Below are positions 39,068 to 50,600 of a stretch of DNA of 64,000 nt, piece after piece; positions within the stretch are counted from its first letter, which is position 1, and each line of letters starts with the position of its first letter. This stretch comes from Klebsormidium nitens (lineage: Eukaryota; Streptophyta; Klebsormidiophyceae; Klebsormidiales; Klebsormidiaceae), in the NCBI GenBank assembly GCA_000708835.1, contig DF237198.1, positions 57,852-121,851 on the forward strand, written 5' to 3'. A model generated the notes under the pieces. The model searched no databases, was not told the DNA's origin, and saw nothing but the letters and a program-made list of their open reading frames with translations. The translations under genes and the position numbers were made by a program.

Positions 39068-42000
39068 ATGGAAGCAAGTGCTCAGCTCTTTGTCCGTTCA
39101 GATGGGAAGCGAATGTGCTTTTTCCTGCCCCCATCTGGTGAGGGTCACTGCCAGCTTGCAAGCATAAACATGGGATCTCATTCATTTGCTATGAATTGTC
39201 TGGCTACATTGCAAGCTGCTTGTTTGAAGCTGGGCTGGACTTTTGACTGCAATGTCTCCTCTAATGCTGATTGAAACTCGTACATCAAGGATGCTGGACT
39301 GACTTTTCCTATGTTGTTGATCATAGTGCGGGACAAAGATGGGGTGGTCCGGAAGCAAGTCAAGGAATTGGTGGAGAATTACGGTGGGAGGTTCAGAACC
39401 CCAAGCCTAAGATTGCCTCAGGACGACGTGGTGATTCAGTTGGTTCATGTCGGCGATGCTGGGAATGAGAAAGCATTGCAAGCTGCGAAAGCACGAGGCG
39501 AAAAGGTTGGGCATCCTTTCGCGTTTTGGTTGCATCATGGCTTTTGCAAGTGCAGGTTTGTATCGGCTTTGGCAATGCCAGGTGTTCAATAAAGCCTGCC
39601 TTGTCAGAAACGTTTTGCTTACATCAATGTTGTCTTCCCCCAGTTAATAGACCATTTGTCATTGATAAAGGTCAGTATCGTCGTTATGTGGGGAGAGGAT
39701 TCGAGAGATTGCTGACGTTCTGCTGACAGTCTTCTCTGTGAATCTGCTTTCAGCTGTACTTTTGTACATATGTCCTGGACAGCGTCAAGAAAGGGATACT
39801 ACTGGTAAGCCAGAAAGGTTATCCACTCCATGGACATGGAGACTTCTCTTGATAGTACAAGTCGTTCAAAGGAGTGTTTTAGTTGATCAGAGGAACTGGA
39901 ATTCTGAGGTTGATACTCTTCAATTGAATCTTGTTAATCGCTGCCCTTTCAGTCAATCTCCAGCTTTGTCATCTCTTCTTCCTGTGGCCGTTGTTATTTC
40001 ACTCTGTCTTCATCACTGTTGGCTCCCCTCTCCCTTTTTAATCAACTTTGCTCTTTGCAGAAATCGGAGGATTATGAGGTGCATCCCCCTCCCCCATCGG
40101 CCGGTCCTAAGCGGACTTACCACCACTGGACTCGAGAGGAAGATAAAGCCATTTTAGAGTATGCATCTAAAAGGTACGGCCTTTGTTGATTAAGTTGAGA
40201 ATGCCTCAAGTAGACCGGGGCGCATTTGCTTGCACGAAACCCTCAGAGCCCTAAAACCCTAAATGGTTCAAGCAGAAGAAGGATTGTTTCCTTCAGGAGG
40301 AAAAGTTGAAAAGCGCACGAGTTTTCTTATAATCACAATCCCCAGAGCTCTTCTGAAGCACTTGGTCGGCCTCAAAATTGTGCGCACCCTCAAACACCAA
40401 AACCCTAAATCATGTTTTTGCTCACTGACGAACTTGCAAAATCAAGCATAAAGTGTTGCAGACACGTCAGCGCTTTGATTGCCGCTGGGTTTTTTGGTGT
40501 CGCAGTATCTTGGCACGAAGGGGTGACATCTTCTGGCAGGAAGCAGAGCGTCAGAAGGTGAGAAAGAATCCAGATCTCCCTCCTGCTTGATCAGCTGCAA
40601 TCCAATTCAAGAAAGCGCGCCCTTAAGTAGCATCGTCTCTCTATGTGACTCGATTGTCACAAAGCCAGGCGATTTTGGCGAAGACCATCTCCTTATATCG
40701 TCTATCTGCTTGGACCGTAAAACGGCTCTTACTATTTTCCTCCTAGAATGTTCTTTCCTCTAAGTGAAACAATAGCAACAATCTGTACATACACTAACTT
40801 CACTTCTTTCTGCCTCGAACTGACGCCTGTCTCTGTAGTCCCAGCTAAAGAAGCGAGAACTATCGCCTGCCTCTTTGCATTGCAGGTCACCCCGCACAGT
40901 TGGCAGGCCATGAAAGAGCGCTACAACAAGTATCTCGCCCCTGCTCAGAAGCCCAAGGCCAACGCCCCACCTGCCGGACACCCCCCAACAGACCTTGCGC
41001 TGAGAGCTGGATCAAGCCAGCCTCACCTCCCAATCACCCCTAGCGCAAACGAGCATGCGGTTACGCCTGGCCCGGCTGTCGAGAAGCAAACGGCTGGGAG
41101 TGCTAAGCAGAGTCAGAAAGCGGGGTCTGAGGGTCCCAAGCAGCGGGAACGTGAGCAGGAAGTGCAGGCAGTTAATTCAGCAGCCACACCTGGGGCAAGA
41201 GTGCCGGAGCCGTCTCGGGGGGGACCAAAGAACGGGCTTACGGATGCCGGTCAAAAACAGCGGGAAGCAGGACAAGAGGCTGTGCCTGTTCATGGCCCCT
41301 CAGTCAACGAAACCGCCCCTCGAAAACCGCAAGGGAAGCAGCCTTCGGCTAAAGCGGTTCCTGAGCTTGCGCAACAAAACCAAACCCCTCTCCAGGCGAC
41401 CTCGCACCCGAAACCGGGCCAGAAGGCTCCACTTTTGTATACCAGCCAGGCAGATAAGCTGCAAAAGCAGCCCCTGGGGAAAAGTGAGCGAGCCCCTGCC
41501 CAAATACCCCCCAAACCGCTTCAGAAAGTCCCTCCTCCGGGTGCTAACCAGCCAGCCGAGCATCCACAGAAGGCCCCCGAACCGAGTCCTGTCCCAACCG
41601 CCCGACCACTCCCGCCCAAAACAAGTCAGCCCGCCCAATTGCTCACATCTTCGCACGGTGCGGCCGTGCTGAGGGCCCCCCCAAAAGCTGCACTTTTGAA
41701 GCCGGTTCCTGTCCAGATCCTTGGCGCGGCAGCGGCTGTGCGGGAGCGGGCGCACAGGGACGAGGTGGGGGCTGGGCAAGCTCCTACGGTTCCGCGCGAG
41801 GCTCCCTTCACCCAGGCCCCGGACTTGGAGTTCACCGTGCCAGAGACACCCCCGGAAACGTGGGACGGTTCTCAGCGAGAGGAGGAAGCATTGGGGAAGC
41901 CAGCAGAATTTGAGATGAATGAAGGTGATCAACAGAGGGTCGCGGCTGTGGAGCGTAGGGAAGGCAGCGGCGGTTTGGAGGAGGCGAGAGCGAGAGAAAG

Positions 42001-42901
42001 AAAGCGTGCGAGGGATGATGTAGGGGCCGGGGCGGCAGCAGCACCGGGAGTGGTAGGCGGTGCCAAGAAGCAGCGGATAGAGGCTCAGAAACCCTCTGCG
42101 AAAGGAGTCCTGCCAGGCTCGCCTCGTGAGGAACTGTGGTTTGATGTCTTGCCACCTGTTAAAGAACAGGAGCGTCACGCAGATGGAGGGGACGGCGCTC
42201 AAGCAGGAGTCGGACCATCGAATGCAGCCCCTGAAGCCAATAGCCGCCTGCCAGCTGTCACCGCAAAGGGGCCTTCCGACGACAGACATAGAGGACGAGG
42301 AGCCGATCTGGGGGGAAGTATAGAGATGGGCGAAGCCGGACAGCATCAACGAGAGCCTGACGGGGAGGTCGGACCTGCAGAAAAAAGCGGGACCGTAGGC
42401 GGAGAGAACGCTGAAACAGGTCGAGTCGCAGAGATCAGAGGGGAGGGAGGGCGCGGAGAGGATAGAGCCTCCCAGGGCCTGACAAAGCAGTTAGAAGAGA
42501 CAAAGCGGCGGCGTTTACGAAAAGCAAACGGGGAGCTGGTCGGGGAAGCCAAGAGGCGCGGGGCCGAGCCACCGCCCGCCCGACCGTCCGATGTGCCGCC
42601 AGAGAGGGTGGCCGTGATCCGGTCGTGGGTGGCGGACTTCGTGAAGCAGTACGGTTGCAGCCAGGATGACATCATTGCAAAGGTGATAGAGGCGTCCGGC
42701 GACTTCGAGGCTGCACGACCGTTGCTTGATCCACGGAGTCGGAGCGCTGCGAAGGGCCCTGTTTGGAGTTTAAGAGAGGACCATGTGCTTTTAACACAGC
42801 CGGTAGATGAGAGAGATGTGCACCCCGAGTACGTCAACCTTCGAGAGGTTTTTGGGAGTACTGCAGTGGAGAGCAGACTGACATTTCTGGGACGGTTATG
42901 A
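39068..42901 (+). CDS. RAP1: RAP1/TERF2IP-like telomere protein (BRCT, Myb, RAP1 C-terminal domain)
   Basis: Seven exons, 39068..39137, 39327..39505, 39644..39670, 39754..39804, 40061..40173, 40506..40557 and 40886..42901, give about 835 residues. The N-terminus (LFVRSDGKRMCFFLPPS, then VKELVENYGGRF and YVLDSVKKG) resembles the RAP1 BRCT domain. Residues about 127-183 form the RAP1 Myb domain (WTREEDKAILEYASKR, DIFWQEAERQK, TPHSWQAMKERYNKYL). A Pro/Gln-rich then acidic linker follows. Residues about 730-835 match the RAP1 C-terminal domain (DIIAKVIEASGDFEAARPLL, then GPVWSLREDHVLL and FGSTAVESRLTFL). RAP1 binds telomeres directly in yeast and through TRF2 in mammals. The weak donor after exon 2 (AAG|GTTGGG) and the 27-bp exon 3 are the least certain parts. 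Confidence 0.88.
40249..40408 (+). promoter_or_regulatory. Two teloboxes in an intron of the RAP1-like gene
   Basis: The intron 40174-40505 carries CCCTAAAACCCTAAA at 40249-40263 and AAAACCCTAAA at 40399-40409. Both contain the plant telobox AAACCCTAA, a match to about 1.3 units of the plant telomere repeat. Whether they recruit telomere-repeat factors is not shown by the sequence. Confidence 0.6.
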
Positions 42902-43761
42902 TAGAAAGAACCAGGAGTTTACTACTCACTGCACCCTGACGAAGGCCAAGCTCTGTAGCGTCCATTTTCGTTGCACCTTCGACGATGCCACATTGGCTTT
43001 CTCAGTACCAATAATTGCAATTGGCAATTAGTTGTGAGCTAGCAACCGACTCTTCAGATCAAAAATCGACGCCACAAATGTGCACGTCCTTCTCATGAAT
43101 CCCATTATGAATCCCATTGAAGCTCCCGCGGCCCTTACAGTACAGGAATGATCGGTCTAAGGGTATTCGTCGGCCATATACCAGCTAATCTACGTTTCAG
43201 ATGACGATAAGCAGACGGCCGGAGACGTACGTTGCAATTCCATTGAAAACGTGCAAGCTGCATTTGCATTCGCTCATGATTGATGGCCGCGCTGAGTGAC
43301 GAGTCATGCAGCTAGGAACCGAACCGCAACTCACGCATGTACTCCTATGTCATGATGCAACCACGTACTGCTGCATATGAGCAGCTCGATCCTTGATGCT
43401 GCCATGATCGATTCGAATCTAGCTTCCGAGGCGTCAGCAATGACATAGCAAACTTATGGACTCGTTCACGGTTGCATCGGCTGCTGATTCCAAAGCTTAA
43501 GATATGTTTGCGAGGCCGGCCGATCACTGGCACTAAGAAAAATAAACCTCGCCTAAACGGTTCGCGCGCACCACACACATCCAGCTCATGAATAGTGGAC
43601 TAAGACTGGTTCTTGAAATATTACGGGTCTTTGTGTTCTTGATTTGCCCCTGCACTATTAAATCCAGCTACACCCAAGTCCCTCGACCGTTTTAGCTGAA
43701 CACGGCCGCAACCAAGCCGGTGTACCCTTTGGTTAAAATAACCTAGCTTGATTGCAGCGCC
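42902..43761. other. Convergent intergenic region
   Basis: Gap between the RAP1-like and methyltransferase-like genes. It should contain both 3' UTRs. No repeat, RNA gene or supported open frame is seen. Confidence 0.6.
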
Positions 43762-45967
43762 TCAAGATTTACAGGCCGGCAGGTCGCCAGCGCTTTTCTC
43801 TGCAGGCGTCATCCTCCGGTAAGCAGCAAAGAAATCATTAGATCCGGGCCACTGTGGGATCTCCATCCTATGGTCCATCACCCATTCAGTGGATCGCACT
43901 CCGTCCGCGGTGGCCTGCTCCCCAACCCAGAAGATGACGTCACCGGTGTACCCTTGCAGGTACGGCCTCATGACGCCCTTGGGCCAGCTGAAGAAGAGTG
44001 CACGCTTTTCGGCGTTGGCGACGCTGACGTAATCCGCTGCGTCTGCGTCTTGAATGTCGAAGTAAAGCGGGCGCTGCGCCTACAAGGGGACAAGACGAGT
44101 AAACTACACTCCATTGGTTATTGCCAGTTGCAAGAATACCTTTCAGGAATTCCTTCTGGACGATTGCGAAGCTTAAAATCACATCCTTGCTATTTCCGGC
44201 CTTCGGCCAGCTGGTCCACAGCACACTGTATTCCAACCAAGCTCGTAAGTGCTCGCCTCTGCTGGGCTAATATAGCAGTTCGGTCAACTCTGAACACACG
44301 ATCTGCTGGGGAATGTGGGATAAACGAAAAAGTTTCCAGCGCTCTTCCCGCCTTTCCCGTGCGTTTTCGCTGCTTCGCTTACTCGATTTTAAGTGATAAC
44401 GTTACCGTCACGAGTCATTGAGAGTTAACAGTGAGCGAAGCAAGAGATTTCATGATTGCTCTCGCTTGCGAAGCCAGATCACTAGTTCGTTCCTCGATGC
44501 TTGGCGACTGAGTACCGCCCATCTCTCGCCAAGAGTGCGTGAAGGATGCAAAACATATACACCCACCTCCAAGCGAACCTCCGGAGAGTCCTCTTCGCTC
44601 ACTTTGCCCTGTCTCGGCCACCACGAGAAGTTGTCCACCGCTTTGACGTCCGCACCCAACCCTGCCAAGAGCGCGCTCCAGTACCCGGTTCCCGCACCCA
44701 CGTCCAAGATGCGGCCGCCGGGCGCGGTCTGGACCATGTACCGGAGAACGGGGAGCGTCGGTACGGACCAGGCGATTTGCTGCCGGATGGCATCAAATGC
44801 CAGGTGGTTCGCAGCATTTCGGATCGGATGGTTACACGCTATAAACGTTGGCGATAGAAGAATGGCCCTGCAAGAAGTACGATTTTGAGGGAGCGTTAGG
44901 AGAACGTCTTCAGAGGGTGATACGGTGCACTCTCTGACCCATTTTCGAATCATGCAGATCTTGAACGGTCTATATAATGACTGGATTAATTTGGCTCTGA
45001 ATTCCTTACAGATGAATCCGTGCAAAGATGGGTAACCAAGGACTACCGACGGAAGAAGCTTTGTCAACGTGAAAGATCTGGAGCCTTTGAAGAGCTCTAG
45101 CAGGTCTTCCTCATACTCAGGCAGCTTGTAAGGTGACGTTGAAAGCAGCAACTTCACTTTTATAGAAGTGAGCATATAGGAGATATTCTCCTCACAAAAG
45201 AAAAAAAGAGGGTGGTAGCAATCTTGATTGTGCTTCGGGCTATTCTTCAGCACCTGAACGGACTTCTATCTGAGACGCATCGAATTGACCTTCGATTCTG
45301 CGTTGAGGTGGGCGTGAGCACACCATGAAGATGGTAAGCATGCGTAATCAGAGCAACGGAATCAGGGGGCTAAAGACGTGAATGGTGCATCAAGGCGCAT
45401 ACTGCATCTCAGTCTGCCTCCTCTCGAATGGCAGCAGCTTATTGCGCGAGAAAGCACCGCGAATCAAGTGGCTTACCGTGCCCAGGGGAGCCAGAATCTC
45501 TCCAGCACCGGATTAAAGCAGTCAGTCCCGGGGATGACGGGTGGAAGTTCCTCTTCGTCTCCCAAGAGGACCTTCATGAATTTGTCATGCTCTTCTTTTC
45601 TTGCGGGCTCATCTTCGACCCGTTCACTGTATAAGCGTCCCGAAGACCAATCCTGTATCTGCCTGTCATTCCAGGAATCCTTGAAGTATGGCAGCCAGCT
45701 CTCTAAACTTGGAAAAACGTACCGCTTGCGGACATCCAGAACCGCCGAGAGGAGCAAAGGGTTGGGACAAACATAGCACGGGGGCCATGCTGACGCAAAA
45801 GCAGGCTCTTGTAATGATTCAGCTCTCTGCACGTGATTGGAACGGGTAGGTGAAGAGCTCTGTTCAAGATCTCTTCCATCGGTGCTGGCGATCATAGGCA
45901 TTCCGTGGAGGGCAAGTTCTGTCGCTCCTGGGTGCCCGGCCTCGTTGCCATCCTCTAAGACATCCAT
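43762..45967 (-). CDS. Class I SAM-dependent methyltransferase-like protein
   Basis: Three exons, complement of 43762..44079, 44567..44867 and 45477..45967, give about 369 residues. The N-terminal exon is hydrophilic, with FPSLESWLPYFKDSW near residue 90. The middle exon has a Rossmann-fold motif I near residue 217 (GGRILDVGAGTGYWSALLAG) and an acidic loop after it (GADVKAVDN). The last exon has FFSWPKGVMRPYL, GYTGDVIFWVGE and a conserved-looking C-terminus. The SAM-binding site is convincing, but the substrate is unknown and I do not recognise a named family. The frame of the middle exon stays open for about 128 codons into the intron upstream (to 45253), so an alternative start or longer exon is possible. 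Splice phases favour the model given. Confidence 0.78.
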
Positions 45968-47685
45968 TGCTTGCTAAGTATAGCTCAAATTCTGTCTCAT
46001 GGGAGGTCCAGACAACCGTCCAGTTATTGAGTCTATCGTTTTCTTAGGACCAAGATTTGAGGCGTTGAGATGCTAGCCTTTCTGCAGCGGATTCCTGGCG
46101 CAGGCAGCTGCTCCTTTTTTTTGATTTTCCTCTATGATTACACAAGCCCTACAATTAGATTCTTTGATTATACTGCCCTCCTGATCAACTGACCATTTTT
46201 GCAGGTTGAGCCTTCCTCCTCGACTTAGTTGGTATTCAGAGTGAGTACGGGACGCCTTGCGAGATGTGCAAGTTGACTACAGATACATCTTATGTTGCTT
46301 TCTGGCGCAGGACCAGAAGCGATGAGCAAGCTGGCGTCAAAAAAGCCATGGCGGGTTATGCAGACCGAGCATCTGTCTTGTCACGAAGTCTTTGCTGTTG
46401 GCGCTTTGCATCACAGGTAAAATGCTTATGATTACGCAAGTGATGTGACCTTTCGCCCAACTCGTCAAACCTTGGCCGCTTAATCAGAGTCCTGATTTGA
46501 ACGATTCAGAACCTTGGTTCGTCCGATGGCAAGACCGTCAGTTCCGTGTGTGAGAATTAAACGCGGGTCTCCGCTAAAGAATGAGGTACACTTCCGGCGG
46601 AGCTTCCGGCGCCGCACCATGCACATCAGCCGTATTCACCGGCACTCTGCGGAGCCTCTCATGTTGCAACATGCTCATGATTACGTAGTTGGTGAGTGGG
46701 CGGCCATGCTAGGAAGGAGATGCAATACCAAGCGCCTAATACTGCTCCATGTCTCTTACTTGGGTCAATTGGAAATTCGAGTTCAGTCATGTCCGGCCAT
46801 TTACAATATGCTGTCTATACACTCACCTGTCAACCTAAGTTATCCGGAGGTTACATGCACGACCGTCGACGCCTCGAGGGTTTGAAAGGTTTATCAAGGA
46901 AGGGCGGCCGCGCCCGAGCGCGCGTAGCCCCATCCTTTTGCGACAAACTCGTGATATTTCAAATTCGTCACACGCGCATGTCAGCATGCGAGTGCACAGA
47001 AGCCCATACGATGGCGTTATCATAAGATCGCTTCCGCAAAGATTCACATATTTTCCGACGAGTCGGCTTTATAATCCCATCATTGCCTGGGACGGTTGAT
47101 GCGCGCAAGACATTGATAAGCTACGCGCCCATGACCTGAAAAGTTTACGCATCGCGCCCGACCATCACCATTTTCAAGTGATTATTGTATGCATGACTGC
47201 TTGATCTGCATGATTGCACCACGGACGCAAATCGATCGAATCGTAGATTGTGGAGCTAGGTTTTGCATGCTCAAACCGGCCCTCATATAAGCTGTTGAGC
47301 TAGCCGCAATATATAGCAAAGGACCTACCAGTGTTAAATGTCTCGTCAATACTTGGAAGTATCTCTGAGCTTCCGCTACATACTCTCTTCTACGCTGCCA
47401 CAGTCCCGAAACTTAACACTGAAAGCTTGTCAACAGGTACTCATCATCTGTATAAGTCCGTCAGAGCGAGGAGGTACGGTGAAAGTATGCCAGGCTTCCC
47501 TACGTCATCTCGTCATCTTTTGACGACTTTGCAACAGTCGGCTGGCTCGCATTATGCGGTACCTTCTGCGCCCGCAAAAGCTGTACACTCTACCCTACAC
47601 CTAGATATCCAACGCAAACTTTGTTAGCCACCCGTATAATAAGTTAGTTCGCACGCATCCTAGCCCCATGCACAGGCCGCCCTAG
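45968..47685. other. Intergenic region upstream of the methyltransferase-like gene
   Basis: It holds the promoter of the methyltransferase-like gene and the 3' UTR of the EF-hand gene, both on the minus strand. Open frames at 46514-46885 and 46696-47025 (+) overlap in different frames and have no supporting features. Nothing else is seen. Confidence 0.55.
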
Positions 47686-50600
47686 TTACCGCGGCGTAAG
47701 ACCGCCAAAGTCGAAGTTCTGGGGTTTCGCGGCCGACGCAGCCGTCGACGGCCTGCTCGCGACCGGGAGGTTCGGCAGGGGCGCGTTGCCGCCCGGGTGC
47801 CTGCTCGGTTTCCTCAGAACGCCCGAGCTTTCCGCTGCGTACGGCGACCGGTAGAGGAGCCCGGACGAGCTCCTGCCGCTAGGGCGCCGGTTCTTCTGGC
47901 CGCCGTCAACCGACCCATCTTCGCTGCTGGCAACCGGGGACGTCGTGCCCGGGCGGCGGCCCGCTAGGCTCTGGGAAGTTTGGGGCCGAGTGCCGTTAGA
48001 GGACTGGAGGGCGCTCCGGGGGGTCATGATCAGGCGCCGAGGTGACGTGGCAGGCTCCTCTGCAGAGAAGGAAGCGGAAAATTAGACTGCTGAAATGTTG
48101 AGCAACTTCGTGGCACTGGAACAGATTCCCTGGCTTACGATGACCGACTGGTTATCGTGTTTTATGAGTCAATCGACCTTCTAAGTCTCAAAAACCAGAA
48201 CCAAAGTCTCGTGGTTCGACAACCTAGTTTGTCGGAAATCCGATCAGACTCGTCGGAAAATTGCCAGATCGAGTCAAAATCTGGTTCTACTGCAAGGTGG
48301 AAAATCTCGGTGGCACTTCTTGGATCCAAAAGCACTCGCGATTGTTGATAAGCACAATTGAGTCAAAGTGAGCACAGACAGGAACATCTTCCTCTTCCAT
48401 AGCCGGGTGCACTTTCCGGAACGAAACCGAAGGCCACCCACCTTCCTTGCCGGCCCCCGCGGGGCCCACTTGCGGCGACCCGTCCAGCTGGCCCCAGACC
48501 TCCATGCTGACGTTGTTGACGCGCGGGGTCGCCGTGAAGGGGCGCCCGTTCTTCTGCAGCGGCACGAAGGGCCCCGGGCGCTTCTCGGGGAAGAAGCCCA
48601 GGTCCGGCTTGGTGCCGAGCACTGTGTCAAAGGCCGCGAACGTGACGAAACCGGTCTGTTCGGGGTCCAACCTGGGGGAAAGGAAAAGGAGGGGGCGATC
48701 GAAACAGGTTCGAAGAGCCAGGCAAACCAGGGTATTGTCCATCTGTGCTCGAAGGGCCTCGCAATGAAAATGAACGATGCAACAGCTTTCACGAACCTGG
48801 CAGGGGCTGGCACGGAGGATTTGTCTCAAGGCTCCAGGACTTGTGGTTGGCTCCGGTCTGAGAGATGGGCACCAATGTACCGAACGGGAGCGGTCTCGGC
48901 CCGTCCGATAAAAGCAAGCACTTCTCCAGGGAGTAAAGCCCGATGGAAGCAAGAAGGTGACAAGGGAGCTGATGCAGGGAGCCAGGTGAAAGCCCTCGAG
49001 GCTGAATCGCCGGTGAAAGGTTGCCCGAATCCGAAGTAACCCGCCAGCGACGGTAATTTTGCGATCGTAAGCAGAACGTAATCACCGGTGGTCCGGAAAA
49101 TGGCGGGTCGATGTCTACCGGTGCATTGCCTGGTCAACCTACTATTCCGTCAGCGTGATGTCGCCGAGGCCGGCAAAAGTTCCGCGTTCCAAGGGGCTAG
49201 ACTCACTTGGCAAGCAGCTCCTGCTTCTGGCTGGCCGTCAGCCGCATGTTGAAGTTCTGGAAGGCCCGGCTGACGTCAGCGTGGTCCAGCTTACCGCGTC
49301 CGGTGACGTCGAAGTGGGCGAAGGCCATGCGCATGTCCTGGAGTTGGGGACCCCGGAACATCAGCGGACAGGCATGACGTCACGTTGTTGAACCTTAGTA
49401 ATCTGAAGACCGCCCGGGTGAGCACGTAATCCCCAAAAAGTGAGCTCAACGGCAGCGGGAGAACTTGAGAAGCCGTTATGTCAAAGTAGCAGACGTGTAC
49501 AGAACCCGCGTTTTACGGTAACATTTTCTCCAGTTGCATCATTGCAGACTCACAACATAGGTAACAAAGGCATTAAAGTGACAACAGCAGAGGCAGCCGC
49601 GCGCGTACCTCTTGCGGGCCTCGCCCGTGGAACCTGCCGGCCACCTTCTCGTTGAACATCTCCGCCACCTGGGCGAGGGTCATTGGCCGCTTGCCGCTGA
49701 CCAGCGCGGCCGCGCTGCCGCCCGCGCGCGCGCCCGCCGGCCCGTCGGCCGGGTTTCCGAACCCAGCCATCAGGTCGCGCGGCACGTGCAACACTTCGCG
49801 CGCCACCGCGCGGTCCGCGGCCGCGCGCAGCTGCTGCGCGAACTGCCGGACGTCCAGCTTGCCGTCCGCGCTGGCGCGACACGTGTCGGCCATCAGTTGC
49901 ATGGCTTCGTCATCCAACGGCAGGTGTTTGTCCGCGCACGCCTTCCGGATGCTCTCGAGGGACAGCCGAACGGACGCTTCTGCGCCGTTCGGGTGTGGAG
50001 GGGCCGCCGCTTCCCGGAACGCCTGCTCGTAGAACTCCAGCCGCTTGCTGGATTCCGCTTGCATCTTCTCGGCTCTCCGTTGGGCCATCTGGACGGACGG
50101 AACAGGTTTCAGTATGGTGGAGCGCTACTGGTGACTGAACATGCCAAGTTGAAGGGCCGAAAGAACCGCAAGCTTCAGTCTCCGGCAGGGGCGGGAATAT
50201 CAAGATAACAGCGAGTATCAGATCTATATCATGCTTCTTCGTTCGTAGGCTTTATCTCTACATGGTCTGGAACGGTTCCTTATAGAGAGACTCTCCGCTT
50301 CCCGACATGTTACTGCCCTTCCAGCAGGGCGAAGTGGGTCAATAATTCACAGAATGAGCTCGACAAGAAGATTCTAATAGATTGAAATCAAAAAGTCCAG
50401 CAGCGGTTGGTGCCTCGCCTGTTTCTTTGTCTCGAACTCCGGGGGCATCAGCTTGTCAATGAACTCGTAGTAGTCGATCACGCCGTCGCCGTTGGGGTCG
50501 TACCGCGCGAGCAGTGCAGCGTATTCGTCGGGGCTCGGGTTGATGTTGAACGTGCCCAGCATCTGAGCAAATAAGCGAGCGACGTCAGAATCTGAGTTCA

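Noticed and set aside
41055-41672. An alternative 205-codon plus-strand frame within RAP1
   Set aside because: Basic, Arg/Ser/Pro-rich shadow of the linker frame. The chosen frame links the Myb and C-terminal domains without a break.
41300-42349. A 349-codon minus-strand frame opposite the RAP1-like linker
   Set aside because: It is antisense to a low-complexity Pro/Gln-rich coding region and shows no recognisable domain.
46514-47025. Overlapping plus-strand frames in the intergenic region
   Set aside because: Different frames compete, and there are no domains, no splice signals and no coding bias.
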